Position numbers and translations under genes: made by a program
Source of the DNA: Eutreptiella sp. 'Long Island Sound 2002'
Taxonomy: Eukaryota > Euglenozoa > Euglenophyceae > Eutreptiales > Eutreptiaceae
Assembly (NCBI GenBank): GCA_964036045.1
Contig: OZ038387.1
Coordinates: 19,122,794-19,186,793 of the forward strand
Direction: 5' to 3'
DNA: 64,000 nucleotides
Notes under the pieces: model-generated
What the model saw: the letters and a program-made list of their open reading frames with translations, nothing else
What the model was told of the DNA's origin: nothing
Databases searched by the model: none
Part shown: positions 1 through 10,486 of the stretch, in pieces
How positions within the stretch are numbered: the first letter of the stretch is position 1
Layout: every line of letters starts with the position of its first letter

Positions 1-840
1 ACATAGGCATCGCGATCAGCCCAACGGGTGGTGAATCCCTCGGTTGGGTTAGTGTCGATGTCATAGTCCACGTGGGCAAGGGTTGCCTCAAAGGTCCGGG
101 CCTTGTCTTTGGCTTGCGGCGGGCCTTGGCCTGTGCCTTGTGGTGGGGCCTGACCTTTGTCTTGCGGCGGGCCTTGGCCTTTGCCTTGTGGATGGGCTTG
201 GCCTTTGCCTGTGCCTTGCTGGGGGCCTTTGCCTTGCGCAGGGCCATGCCCTTTGCCTTGCTGTGTGCCTTTGCCTTGTGCAGGGCCATGCCCTTTGCCT
301 TGCTGAGGGCCATGGCCTTTGCCTTGCTGAGGGCCTTTGCCTTGGGCAAGGCCATACCCTTTGCCATGCTGTGGGCCTTTGCCTTGCTGTGGGCCTTTGC
401 CTTTGCCGTGCTCAGGGCCTTTGCCTTGCCAATGGCCATGGGGCTGTGTTTGCCCTCCGTTTGGCATGTTGTCTGGGTCGGGGCGCTGTGGCCGGGGACC
501 GAGAGCGAACTCCTGCGGCTCATAGGCCTGCAGTAGGTGAGTTGGGGGTTGAAAGACGACCCTGGTCGGGGCGCTGTGGCCGGGGACCGAGGGCGAACTC
601 CTGCGGCTCGGCGGCCCGCAGTGGGTGGATACGGAGGGGAACGACGACCCTGGTCGGGGCGCTGTGGCCGGGGACCGAGGGCGAACTCCTGCGGCTCAGC
701 GGCCCGCAGTGGGTGGGTAGGGAGGGGAACGACGACCCTGGTCGGGGCGCTGTGGCCGGGGACCGAGGGCGAACTCCTGCGGCTCAGCGGCCCGCAGTGG
801 GTGAGAGAGGGGGCAGGCCCAACTCAGATGTCTAGGTCAG
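1..840 (-). CDS. N-terminal part of an Upf1-like helicase gene (second element copy, partial)
   Basis: Reading the minus strand at 70-1 gives a peptide containing EGFTTRWADRDAY. This matches EGFTQRWLDRDKF in the helicase of the complete element (about 32900), so the helicase proper continues off the window's left edge. Upstream, at 840-85, the same strand encodes low-complexity sequence: Gly-Lys-Gln-Pro runs (85-460) and Pro/Arg/Gln-rich repeats (474-826). The complete copy has unrelated Pro/Gln/Ala-rich repeats in the same place. The 88-bp repeat period is not a multiple of three, so the frame rotates between units. I cannot fix the start codon, and the coding status of the repeats is uncertain. 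Confidence 0.5.
85..460. repeat. Low-complexity CCTTTGCCTTG-type repeats
   Basis: Irregular 18-24 bp repeats built on GGGCCTTTGCCTTGC. Plus-strand ORFs through them are Leu/Ala-rich shadows. The minus strand reads Gly-Lys-Gly-Gln-Gln-His-like repeats that would be the basic, flexible N-terminal region of the helicase. Confidence 0.8.
474..826. repeat. Four tandem 88-bp repeats
   Basis: The motif GACGACCCTGGTCGGGGCG recurs at 555, 643 and 731, giving a period of 88 bp, with a partial first unit from about 474. Each unit contains GACCGAGGGCGAACTCCTGC and a GGCCCGCAGTGGGTG-like end. A related motif (GACCGAG, then GCTCA-AGGC, then CAGTAGG) recurs three times at 26203-26375 in the complete giant element, upstream of its transposase gene. 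Confidence 0.85.
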
Positions 841-950
841 AGACGCAACGGTCTTGACCCAAGACGCACTTCCTCGCCTCAAGGGAGAGGTTGGAAATAA
901 AAGAGTGCCCTATGTGTAAGAGACGCCCGGTGCACACTTGCCGAAGAGCT
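828..950 (-). repeat. Shared 5' module, copy 1 (upstream of the helicase)
   Basis: About 110 bp containing, on the plus strand, GTC-AGGTCAGAGACGCAACG, CTTCCTCGCCTCAAGGG and AAAGAGTGCCCTATGTGTA. Diverged copies occur at 1914-2025 and 34930-35045 (both just upstream of the Pro-rich ORF) and in part at 33841-33885 (just upstream of the helicase ATG). Its position 5' of both genes suggests a shared promoter, leader or splice-acceptor region; this is inference. Confidence 0.65.
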
Positions 951-1062
951 GGAAATTGGAACGTTTCGCCGAAGTCTGTGGACGTTGCGGGGGGGCCTGC
1001 GCAGGCAGCAATGACCCAAACTGCGGCCTCTCCGGCGGGGGGGCGGACTGAGACGCACGGCG

Positions 1063-1866
1063 CTAGAGCAAAGAACCGTACTGCGGGGTGGGGCACGGCC
1101 GCTTCGGGGCGGGAGCCAAAGGGAGGAGGGAGGAGCGGCGGTGCCTGCTATACTGGGTCAGTGTCACCTGATCACTTGCTGGAGGGGGCGGTGGCCGACG
1201 AGGCACAGGTTGTGGGGCTGGCTTGGGGATACGGGGGGGTTTTGGGGTAGCACACAGGTTTTCAAGCACCACTGCTGCATGCTCCTCGTCCCTGGAAAGG
1301 AAATGCGAACGACTAATTCGCATGCCCTCCTGCCACACCCGCAAGGGGTTTTTCTTGGGCTGCTGAACCGCAAACCGGTACATCGCACGGCGGTTCAGCA
1401 CCCCGTCCACGAAATACTGAACCCCACCCCCGTAATTCTCCCGGATGAGCTGCAATGTTTTGGCACTGTAGGGCCCGTGAACAGTGGGTTTGGGGGGGGT
1501 GGGGGGGTCCTTGGGTATGTACTTGGGGGGTTGTGGGGGGGATGGCGGTGGAACGGCAGTGCACATCAGGGCCTCCTCCACGGCTTCCAGGGCTACCAGG
1601 TATGGGGTTGAGGTAACGTGGGGTCTGGGTGGAGGACTTACTGGCGTTGGAGAGGTTGCTGGTGAAGGGGGAGAGGGGGGCGGTGTTGGCAATGGAGGCT
1701 GGGGCGAGGCCAGTTCGCTGAGAGACTTCTCAGCGTCGGAGTCCCACGGTGGCGAGGGGGGTTGGTCTCCAAACCGCAATAGCTCCGGCAGATCCCCCCA
1801 ACCACATTCCAGGAACGAAGGGCTGGAGGGGACGGAAGAGGCCACGCTAAGGGGGCTAGACGACAT
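1063..1866 (-). CDS. Pro-rich unknown protein of the giant element (copy 1)
   Basis: A 267-codon ORF from ATG at 1866 to TAG at 1063. The first about 100 residues are Ser/Pro/Asp-rich. Then comes a compact part (residues about 130-205) with the conserved stretch GVQYFVDGVLNRRAMYRFAV and a QEGMRISRSHFLSR segment; the tail is Pro/Arg-rich. A second copy at 34911-34087 is nearly collinear, so the frame is conserved and probably coding. I recognise no family. The terminal TAG aligns with CAG in the second copy, so under a UAG=Gln code the frame continues through two further TAGs (near 915 and 835) to a TGA close to 797. It lies between two shared 5' modules and upstream of the helicase gene. Confidence 0.7.
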   Translation of the reverse strand: MSSSPLSVASSVPSSPSFLECGWGDLPELLRFGDQPPSPPWDSDAEKSLSELASPQPPLPTPPPSPPSPATSPTPVSPPPRPHVTSTPYLVALEAVEEALMCTAVPPPSPPQPPKYIPKDPPTPPKPTVHGPYSAKTLQLIRENYGGGVQYFVDGVLNRRAMYRFAVQQPKKNPLRVWQEGMRISRSHFLSRDEEHAAVVLENLCATPKPPRIPKPAPQPVPRRPPPPPASDQVTLTQYSRHRRSSLLPLAPAPKRPCPTPQYGSLL

Positions 1867-1913
1867 GGCAAACTGCGGCGCGCAGCGGGTGGTGGGGCAG
1901 GCCCAACTCCAAT

Positions 1914-2025
1914 GTCTGGGTCAAAGACGCAGTGGTCTAGACCCAAGACAGACTTCCTCACCTCAAGGGGGAGGTAGGTGACAAAAGAGTGCCCTATGTG
2001 TAGAAGAGGCCCCGTGCAGACGCGT
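1914..2025 (-). repeat. Shared 5' module, copy 2 (upstream of the Pro-rich ORF)
   Basis: It shares with 828-950 the order GTCTGGGTCAAAGACGCAG, CTTCCTCACCTCAAGGGG and AAAGAGTGCCCTATGTGTA. It lies 48-160 bp upstream of the ATG at 1866 on the minus strand. Confidence 0.65.
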
Positions 2026-2235
2026 CTCCAATGCAATACACGCATTTCCCATCAAATAAAATAAAAACAAAGCAAAACACGAAGCATCAGCAAAGCAGAC
2101 CATCAAATAAAAAAGAAACCAACCGAAACACAAACATCAGCAAAGCAGACCCCCCGTCTCAGTATTAGCAAAGTAACCGAAATGCGTTCTACATAATGAG
2201 CACATTCTGATCGGATGCAGAAACAAACATGTCAA

Positions 2236-2336
2236 AACCCCTTCTCAGCTGTTGGCAGCATCATCACTGAAGGGGTATATGGTCGTAGGCGCCAAGGCCT
2301 AGACCACACAAAACCTGAACACCTCCAGGGTGTTCT
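2236..2336. repeat. Three-hairpin element, copy a
   Basis: Three successive potential stem-loops. Arm 1 pairs ACCCCTTC with GAAGGGGT. Arm 2 pairs TGGTC..AGGC with GCCTAGACCA. Arm 3 pairs AACACC with GGTGTT. The same order occurs at 35149-35252, 35745-35848 and 36651-36755, with loops that differ and stems that stay paired. Confidence 0.7.
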
Positions 2337-3380
2337 ACATAATCACATTGAAACAACGGCAAAATGTCTGTGTCAGTGTGCTAGCCTGAGGTCCTGGAGC
2401 AAGCTGCAGAAATGGTGTCCTAATCATACCCAAGTCTGCACCCTTGCTGAACCCGGCGGATGTCTTACCGGTGCCACGGGGTACGCCCCGGGTCTCTCCG
2501 CCCCTAGGTGCCCAATTTCTGTGCTGGCACCCAAAATGCTTGGGGGAATACCCAGCGATAACGCCAAGGTATTGGTTTTCCCTACCTGCCTGTCTACTAC
2601 AGGGGAGGGGTGGCCAAAAGCTATGAGGCATGAAAACGCCTGTTTGCTGTGTGGCCAAAACCTAGGCTACCACTGCCACTGCCCACCGAAAACCCTGTTA
2701 AAATTCCAGGAAACTGGCAGGACAGTGACACACACACTGTAGGTCCTACACACCCTACTGTGGACCCAGCCTTCGAAGGATGACGTCATCCAGGCCTTCC
2801 ACTCCTACACGCACACGCTACTTGGTGCTGCTGTCAGCGAGGTCGTAGGCTCTACTGGCCTTCCTGTGAGAGAAGCAAGCAACACACAGCGCTGCTAAGC
2901 TGCTGTGGCCTGACAGGGACGCCATTACGCGTACCCCTGCCAGGGCTTGGAGGGAAGGAGTGCACTGCGGCGCAGCGTGAGTACGTGTCGTTCATGGCGG
3001 AGTCGTTCAGCGTCTTCTTCGGTGGTTCCCCATTTCTTTGCTGTGATCCGCGCCCTTTTTGCTGGGCAAAAATTTGTGCAGTCGAAGACAGCAAAGTGCA
3101 CCCATCACCCTGACCTACGCCACCTGAGAGGTTCACATGCAGGCACTGTTTTGGGCTGAGGAACCTAACCACCCTCGCCGTATTATACGGGTCCTCGAGT
3201 GGAAAATAATACGCTGTCCCAAAACAGGTCCTTCCAAGAAAGCAAGCCTAAGGGACTCCGCCTGTTCTCTTATAGAACGTAGGGCGGAGCCCCTGGGTAA
3301 CCTAAACAAGGGTTTACCGAGCGCACCACGCGTGGCCTACCCTTTAATGCGTCATGTGAATGCACAGGATACATAGCCGC
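2337..3380. other. No recognisable gene (subterminal part of the element)
   Basis: Short ORFs are present on both strands, the longest about 175 codons starting upstream of this interval. None has a convincing motif, a counterpart in the complete copy, or biased codon use. I see nothing definable here. Confidence 0.4.
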
Positions 3381-3381
3381 C

Positions 3382-3503
3382 ATGACTCTACCAGGGGGTG
3401 GCCCCTCCTGGGCTTACTCACCTTACCTACCACAAGGTCAATCTCAAACATGATGACTCTACCAGGGGGTGGCCCCTCCTGGGCTTACTCACCTTACCTA
3501 CCG
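3382..3503. repeat. Tandem duplication of a 71-bp unit
   Basis: ATGACTCTACCAGGGGGTGG, followed by the same CCTCCTGGGCTTACTCACC tail, occurs at 3382 and again at 3453. A second local duplication follows: TTTTCCTGAAGTGAAGTTCC at about 3570 and 3638. Both are in the G-rich subterminal zone of the element. Confidence 0.85.
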
Positions 3504-3915
3504 CTGCAAGCGAAAGGAGAGCAAACACAATGACATGCACACATGCGGACATATTTTCCCCAACCCACCATTTTCCTGAAGTGAAGTTCCCGTGTCTCTG
3601 TGGGGGTGGGGGGGGGGGGTACTGCGCTTTTATCCCCATTTTCCTGAAGTGAAGTTCCTATGTGTCTGGTTGGGGGGGGGGGCACTTTTATGATTCGAAA
3701 CAGGCGGGGGGGGGGTACTATGCTTTCCCCCATGTGCAACGTTTTCCGAGGTTCCATATTTTCCCATTTTCCATGTGTCCACTAGTCTGATATTCGGGGG
3801 GGGGGGGGGGGAGGTCTATCATGGGGGGCTTGGGTGCTGGCGGTTGGGGGGGATGGTCCATAAAAGTCTGAAGTCTGAAGTCTGATAGCCCATTGGGTTA
3901 CTATACCCATAGCTG

Positions 3916-4689
3916 TGGTGCTGGTGGTGGCCTCCTTGCAGGGGACCACCCCTGCCATGAAGGAGTGGGTGACGGGGTAGGCCGTCTGCGTGCACAAGTC
4001 CTACGCTTGGGTCCAGCGCGGTCCCGGGGCCCTGGTGGTCCTCCTTTGGGTTGACCAGTGTATTCACCGCTTGGACTTGGCGGTCGAAGGCGGTTAAGTG
4101 CAACAAGCGGCAGAGCGCACTTCTACCCGCCTCCAGGCTCTTGGCCAGCACGGGCCCGTGGCGCGGGAGCCCCAATGGCCACATCGATGCCAAGTTGGCG
4201 GGATGTGGCCATTATGGGGATGGGTTGTCCATTGGCGTTGCATGGGGCAGTGGTGGCCCTGGTCACGGACTAGGACCTCGGCGGTGCTGCGGGACGTCGA
4301 TCTGGGGTGCTACCCGCCTCTCTAGGGCCAAGGAGATAGTAGTCACAGTCCCGACCAAGGGGCATGGCATGTCTTCGTTCATGCACACCCACTACGAGCT
4401 TGTCCACTGGTTGGCCAGGGTGGCCCGGCACCTTGGACTACCGAGGCGTTCCTGCAAACCATGTGGGAACATGGCGGCCGGCCGCCACAGACGGGGCCGG
4501 TGGTGGGCGCGTTGCATGTCGTGTTCTCCTTGGGGTGGCGCTCCCGGGAGGGCTGGTGGTCCTGGGAAGTGCTAGGCAAGGTGGAGCCGCTGCACGCTGT
4601 GTAGGAGCCGCTCTGCCTCATCCGTTCTCGAAAGCTTGAGTAGCCATGCGTCGCGGTAGCCGGAGGCTGGCCGTCCGGTTACTTTTGGT
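3916..4689. other. GC-rich DNA flanking the element, no gene recognised
   Basis: Overlapping ORFs occur on both strands, as expected by chance at this GC content. No motif was found. The boundary with the element at 3915 is inferred from the terminal repeat. Confidence 0.4.
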
Positions 4690-5770
4690 GGCTTGGGGAA
4701 ACGGGACGGACGGGGATGCCTACCGTGCGGCGCTCTCGGTCGCCTCCACGGGACTTGAGGAATCACTTCCACGGGCCTATCGACTAGGGTAGTCTGAACA
4801 GTGGCGCAGGTATGCGGTCACAATTTGAGTGACCACTCCTTGTGACCGCACTGTGTGGGGGCCCATGAGGACGAGTTCCTCACCCTTTGGTGCTGCTGGG
4901 AGTGGGAGTCGGCACGCGTTGTGTGGCGCCCGTGGTTGCTTGACGCGGCGGACGGCCGCCGCAACTCAGCCCGACAGAGCCATGGCTAGCGTGCTTGCGC
5001 CGGGCACGCCTCACGCCCCTCCGCCTATCTTGTGGTATGGACCGCGCGCCCCCAAATGAGTTTTTGTATTGCCTGTATGGCATGTACTTGGCGGTATTGG
5101 GTGCCGGCATGGGCGTGGGGCAGGGGAACCCGGTTGGCTCAAGGGACGTGCTCGTCTCGGACAAGGCGCGGCCCCCGCCATTCAGGGCCTTCCATTCGGG
5201 TGACTTGGTGGGCCTCCTCCCAGGGGAGGTGTAGTGGGAGCGCCCCCACCTCCGATCGGGGATGCTGCCGGGCTGGCGATGGTCGCTGGATGTCTTGTAA
5301 GACCTATTGCCCTATGCGCGTGCCATGGCATGGCAACCTGGCCCAGGGGAAGTGTTGTAGGCTGAACTAGCCCTCAACTATGAGGCCTTCGTGGGCTGGG
5401 CCCTGGCAGCGGCCCTCGACCACCGCCTCCGCAGGGCTCACAGCCCCTTGGGGAGCAGGCGCAAGTGCTGAGCAAGGCAACCGGCTTGGCGGCGCAACAC
5501 TTGGTGGTTGGGCTCCTCTCATAGGGTCGGTATGTGGGGCGCTGCCATTCCTTGCCATTGAGAGGTTGGTTGTGCACGTGCCTCTCAACACGGCCCTTTG
5601 TCGCCGCCTAGCACAAGGTTGCCTTGCAGCTGTTGCACCTCGGCGACCACTTGAGGTGGCGGGCGACCGCTTCCTCATGGAATACTTTCCCCGGTCTCTT
5701 GAGGCAGGGCAACCGCACCTCCCCTATGCGAGGCGGCACAGTGGCACTATTAGCCCGGGCGGGGATTAGG
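4690..5770 (+). pseudogene. Possible broken protein-coding gene, unknown function
   Basis: Coding-like plus-strand segments occur in successive frames: one around 4703-4790, one at about 4850-4980 (includes DEFLTLWCCWEWES), one at 4995-5450 (includes NEFLYCLYGMYLAVLGAGMG), and one at 5460-5769. The 4995 segment meets TAG (5232), TAA (about 5298) and TAG (about 5367) before TGA, and reads smoothly as protein if these are Gln. I recognise no family. The frame changes suggest decay or unrecognised introns. High GC lengthens all frames, so confidence is low. Confidence 0.3.
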
Positions 5771-7512
5771 CATAGTGGGGCAATTTGCTTGGTGCAGGGG
5801 TCGCCCTCGTTCGCCCCACCGCACCCGAATGCGCTACAGCATAGGCCGCTGCTGCTAGGCGGGGCATGAGGAGCACCGCAAAGCTCTTTCGGACCTAGTG
5901 TGCCCCCCAGCGCCAGTTAGGTGCGCCCCGGGACGCAAAGTGCCGCAGTTGTAGGAGCGCCGGGCTATTAGCGTGGCTGGGCTTGGTGCGCCCTGTTGGA
6001 GTATACCCCCCCCCCAAGCGGCCGGTTCGCCGGTGGCGCACAGCCCTGCCATGTCCTTTGGGCGCCCAGCAGTCGTCGCTGCCACTGGTGGAGGGCAAGC
6101 TCCCGCGCAAGTAAGCGGGCGCGCACAGAGCTGACCCGAGGAGGGTATGGGACTAGCCGGCAGCAGAGGGGGGGGGGGGGCTACCTTATGCGTTTACCCC
6201 GCCGTGGCCAAAGTAGAGCACAAAAACGCGGGGGACCCTCTGTGACTCCCCCTCACAGGCCACCGGAGTCGATACTCCCCAACAATGCCCCTTGGGTTAG
6301 AGGCCATTACTGTGCTACTAGTGGCGATGTGTAGAATGTCCCTACCTATCGGCCATCTACGGATTTAACGTAGGGCCCTGGGTGGAACAATCCCACATGT
6401 ATGTTAGCCGTATCACCATGTTCCTTGGGTGCCAATAGCTGCTTGTTCACTCGATTATTCTGGTGCCTTGTGTCCTAGGTTACAGCAATCCATGTTACGA
6501 TGATCAAAACCATGAGATACAGTCACCTTGAAGATTCGCACAGAACTTGTTCGAGACGAAGGCAGAGACACAGGCACGACATAAGCAAACGAGAGTCGTA
6601 AACAAAGAAAGCCATTCAAACTGACAATGTAGCCCACGCCGTCTTCTTGTGCAAGTTCACTTCAAGGAGAGCCACCGTGATGTCCGCATAGCTGTGCCGA
6701 GGTGGGAGACCCACTAGGGAGAGGGCTCGTTGCATAACGAGGCGGAGTGCTGCCTGTCGGTTGACCAACGTGCAGCTTGGCATCTAGCCATAAGCTGAGA
6801 TGCCGACTGGGGTATCCGTATTCCATGGACCAAACCACACAACCATGTAGGGAGTAGGGGGGAAGATCCGGATGTGGAAGATCAAACATGCATTCACAGA
6901 TCTTAGTGAAGCACGGGGGTGGGGCGCGACTCTGTAAGTAAGTAGCAGAAAACCACTACACTACACTACACTACATTGCGTAGGAGGGCCCTGGGTGATT
7001 CCCATTCCGCTGATGAACCGGGGCATTGATAGCGACATCGTAAACACGGAAACCACCCAACACAGGATTGCGGGGTGTGGCCATTGTATGGTCCCATGAG
7101 CGGAAAAGGACCAGATGGAAGGCAGACTCTTCTCCGGATTTGGTTCAATCCATGACAAAGGCAGTCGTTCATTTTCTGAGATTTGAGCACAGTGGTCAGG
7201 CAGGGACGGGACGGCATGCAAACAATGTCTGGAGTGACTGGCGACGAGATTACATAACACGAAACCTAATGTATGACGCAATCCATTGCGCGTGATACCC
7301 CTACTGAGTAGAAGCTTTTCGTAAGTGCGTGTGATTTCGCCAGTGAAACCTAAATTGGCACAGGGATATACCATGGGACTGGATAGAGCAGCAGGGCCAA
7401 CCGAGATGCCAAACAAAGAATATCCGTAGAAAATTTGTGCGACGGATAACGTGACGCCGTTAACTAACTAGCGTGGCACCGAGTCAGAAATAGCCAGAGC
7501 CAGTTGGGCGTG
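5771..7512. other. No gene recognised; short CTACA microsatellite at 6952-6975
   Basis: GC-rich to about 6300, then close to balanced composition. A 151-codon minus-strand ORF (7416-6961) and an overlapping 83-codon ORF show no motif I can name. They could belong to the LINE interrupted by element A, but I cannot show this. CTACA is repeated about five times near 6952-6975. Confidence 0.35.
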
Positions 7513-8025
7513 CCCTAGAGACCCAAATTAAACCCAATATATCTAATTTTTGGCCAAAATCCAATATATTTAATTTTTGGCCGAAAATTAATTGATGAAA
7601 CCAAAGTATGCACTTTTTGCGGGGGCTTAGGGGCGTCACTTGGGAAAATTTTCACCCCGACGGAGTGCCTTGTGTGTTTGTCCACCATTTTACCCCTTGG
7701 TTTGGGGGGGGGGGGGGGTTCAACCGTGTTGATGTGTAAAAATATCAAAATGGCTCTCGGCTTTAAAAATTGAAATTAGTTTTTGGTACAAAATTTGTAA
7801 ATTTGAAATATCATGCGTCGCCGGGATTAAAAAATAAACCAACAAAATTTGAACCAACTTTCCGAATGAAACCTCCCTACACAAGCACAACAACACATAG
7901 AACATACGCATTAGCCTTCGAGGCTCATGTGCTTGGCCATTCCGGCCATTGTTGGCGTGTTACACCTCTCGGGAGCCGCTTCCGGGTCCCATAGTGCCGG
8001 GGTAGCTTGGGTTTCGGTTGGGGGG

Positions 8026-8682
8026 TTAGGCCCTTGGCTTTCTTGGGGGGGGGGGGGGGGGGCTTGACCCCTCCCTTTCCTCCTTCACCTCCTTTGCCTC
8101 CCCACCTCCCATCGCCCGCCAAAGCCCCGCATTCTCACACCCCAACCACCCTACCTCCCCCAAGTGTGCCCATTGACTGGGCTTGTAGGGCCTCAATGGG
8201 CCCCACAGCTCCCAGCACTGGCGGCCGTACTCCCATTCCTTCAAGCCGCTGAGCACGGCCAACCCAAGCGCGGAGTCTTGGGCGAGGAGCTTGTGCAAGC
8301 CCCCCAGCCACCGCGCCTCAACAAAAGCGACCTGAAGCCAGCTAATGGCCATGCAACAATAGCGGATGCATAGGAAAACCAAACACCGGTCAACCACGAT
8401 GTGAGGTTCCGCTATGCACCCCCCATTATCCAAGCTCCGACCAGTCACCTGATATTGGTGACGGGCGGCCGCCTCGTTGTCCAATGTCCGGCGCACGTCC
8501 ACCTGCAAACACGTTGCCGCCTTGTCCCACACCCCCATATTGTAAATAGACCCCACTTGGGGCGATGTGGACACCCCAATGAGGCGGCGAATAAACGGTT
8601 GGTCACCGCCAAAGACCAGCGCAGCAGGCACCCGACGGGATGCCCAACAGAAACTTTTGCAGTCGTGAATGGACTGCAGCAT
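8026..8682 (-). CDS. Element A protein, C-terminal exon
   Basis: A 218-codon ORF ending in TAA at 8026. Its start coincides with a likely splice acceptor: TTTTGTAG ends at 8683, directly before codon 8682. The upstream exon ends at a CAG|GTACTT donor (8845/8844), giving a 162-nt AT-rich intron with phase preserved. The segment GGDQPFIRRLIGVS has a counterpart in element B (RDDHPLVHRFIGAS, about 40370), which supports coding. The C terminus is Glu/Lys then Pro-rich, with a poly-Pro run encoded by the G-run at 8045. Function unknown; presumably part of the element's transposase. Confidence 0.55.
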   Translation of the reverse strand: MLQSIHDCKSFCWASRRVPAALVFGGDQPFIRRLIGVSTSPQVGSIYNMGVWDKAATCLQVDVRRTLDNEAAARHQYQVTGRSLDNGGCIAEPHIVVDRCLVFLCIRYCCMAISWLQVAFVEARWLGGLHKLLAQDSALGLAVLSGLKEWEYGRQCWELWGPLRPYKPSQWAHLGEVGWLGCENAGLWRAMGGGEAKEVKEEREGSSPPPPPPRKPRA

Positions 8683-8844
8683 CTACAAAAGAGTGTGTGC
8701 ATTGATATCCAGGCATCACTTTTTCGTTTAAAATTTAGCTTCAGATTTCTTTCGGTTTAAAGTTTAGGTAATTTTTTGATTTCAAACGAGGAACTTTGAA
8801 ACGAAGTGAGCCCGAATTCAATGCGACACAAAAGCGCCAAGTAC
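8683..8844 (-). other. Predicted spliceosomal intron (162 nt)
   Basis: Donor GTACTT at 8844, acceptor TTTTGTAG ending at 8683, AT-rich interior. Element B has a GT donor (AAG|GTTTGT, about 40612) at exactly the homologous codon, also followed by AT-rich sequence. This is good comparative evidence for splicing. Confidence 0.6.
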
Positions 8845-10276
8845 CTGAAGATTCTCAGCCCAAATAGTGGCCAAAGCAGCCATGTCGTTGTCGCCGCACA
8901 CGGCCATCCCAAAGACCCACAAGTAGGCGGGTGTGCGGCCCCGTTGCCGTGGTTGAAGAGCCTAATGGACAATTGGATCCAACTCCCACCCGCAGATGGG
9001 TAAACTTCCCCGCGCACAATAAACGTGATGGGCCGGCCCCAATGGTGTCCACTAGTGGTGCACGCGATGGAATGTAGTGGGCCCAATAGTGCACGGGCCA
9101 ACTGCGGCCACTAGCGGGTGGGTCGCCCACGTTCACGGGGGGGGGGGGGGGGCGCAACTCTAGCGGCTTAGCCATTTCCTTCCACGTGTCCAAGAAGGCT
9201 TGCCGCGTTGGGGTGGGTCGCGGGAAAGTCTGGCCCATAGCAGCCGTATAGTCAATGCCTCGCCGGGTCATGAACTCGGAGAGGTGGCAGAACCCCGTCT
9301 TTGTGACATTGAGATCCATGAGTAGCCCAATAAACTCGGGCGCGGGAAAAAGGGAGGAGGCGTATTGCTTCACCGCCTCCACTTGCTTAGTTTGAACAAG
9401 TGAGGGGTAGCCAACGTCCGTCGCCTCCACCCAACGGGCCTTGGCCAAGGGAGACGAAGCCACCCACTCACCAAGGAGTTGGGAGACCAAAGGGTCCCGC
9501 AAAGTCTTGGCTCCTAGACTCACTCCCCAAGGAGAATGCCGAGGCCGTGCAGCAGTTGTTGTACCGGCCACACACGGGGGTGAAGCTGGGTGCCACCGCC
9601 GCACCCGGTGGTGAGCATGCCACGGCCCTCCTCCTTGCATGGGAGGAGATGGGCCCACTATTGGCCTACGCACCGGAGGGCCCCGAATGGCAAGCCGTTG
9701 TTGCCATGAGGGATCTACTTCGGGACTTGAACAACGACACGCCCCCTCTCAATGACTTGGGGGCGTCTGTTGTCGCGCGGCAGCACCGTGCACATTGCCC
9801 CAAGCCTTGCCTCGTGCTTCAAGCACGCGATGGGGGTGCTGCATGCCCAGGGGTGTGCAGAATTTCCGAAGGTGTGTGTGTATGTGCGTGTGCTTTTCGG
9901 ACGCTTTGTTTAAAACTTTTGGTTTAGCATTTACATGTTCAATCGGCGCTTCAACAATTGAAGATTAACATTAGAAATTAAACAAAAAAATTAAAAAAGT
10001 CGTCCGAAAAATTTATTTTATCCCCCGGACCACAGCCTCCGCCTGCTTTGTTGCAGGTCAAGGACGTGGTGGTCTGCGGGGTCGATGTTCACCCCGTCCG
10101 TATCGTTTGGAGCGACAACGACGGGGAGAGGAGAGACTCAAACGCACAAGCGTCATGCTAAGCTCGAGAGTAGTGTCTCGAGGGAAAGGCATAACAAGTG
10201 CTACACAAGAGAAAAGGGGGTATGGAGTGGGGTTGGCGGTGGACCCAAAGAAGAGGACTAAGGGTTGGACCCCCAA
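8845..10276 (-). pseudogene. Element A protein, upstream exon, interrupted by an insertion and frameshifts
   Basis: The frame runs from about 10276 (the part with ALVMPFPRDTTLELSMTLVR) and is broken by the insertion at 9523-10133. It resumes with LRDPLVSQLLGEWVASSPLA, then TFIVRGEVYPSAGGSW and AVCGDNDMAALATIW. It is collinear with the element B ORF at 41421-40582. Two single-base frameshifts (near 9035 and 8943) separate the blocks, so this copy is not functional as it stands. The family is unidentified. Conserved acidic residues in RGD/RGE and CGD-D could be catalytic, but that is speculation. Confidence 0.6.
9523..10133. mobile_element. 611-bp insertion flanked by 7-bp direct repeats
   Basis: AGACTCA occurs at 9516-9522 and at 10134-10140. 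Element B is uninterrupted at the same point (CCACTCAAACGC). The insertion carries a plus-strand ORF (to 9927; blocks such as EHATALLLAWEEMGPLL look coding) and an AT-rich right part. Clear terminal inverted repeats were not found. The inserted family is unknown. Confidence 0.5.
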
Positions 10277-10486
10277 CCATTAGGCGATCAAACATCTCTA
10301 CAAACCCATTGTGCAACATTCTAGCACAAAAAACCCCCTCAAGACGCTAGCATACACATGCAATTACCGGCGCAAATAGTTTAAAATCTCGAAAATTCTA
10401 GGTATTCTCGTTTAACATGGCAAAATTTATCGGTTGAACATTTAACACGTTTCACAAATCAAAATTGAAAATGTGACATATTGGAT

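Larger units (their letters stand above)
1..3915 (-). mobile_element. Right-hand part of a second copy of the giant hAT-like element, truncated by the window edge
   Basis: The interval repeats, in the same order and orientation, the right end of the element at 17703-37121: helicase N-terminal region, Pro-rich ORF, three-hairpin element, G-rich subterminal zone, and terminus. It ends at 3915 with TATACCCATAGCTG, against TATACACATAGCTG at 37121. Just inside both ends lie a GTCTGAT/GTCTGAA triplicate (3868-3892) and the motif ATGGTCCATAAAAGTCTGA. Divergence from the complete copy is substantial, so this is an older or separate lineage. The left terminus lies outside the window, so its target-site duplication cannot be tested here; the candidate right-hand 8 bp are TGGTGCTG. 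Confidence 0.75.

Noticed and set aside
72-857. Plus-strand ORFs of 154, 250 and 106 codons (Leu/Ala/Cys-rich)
   Set aside because: They read through tandem repeats; the minus strand has homology to the helicase of the complete copy.
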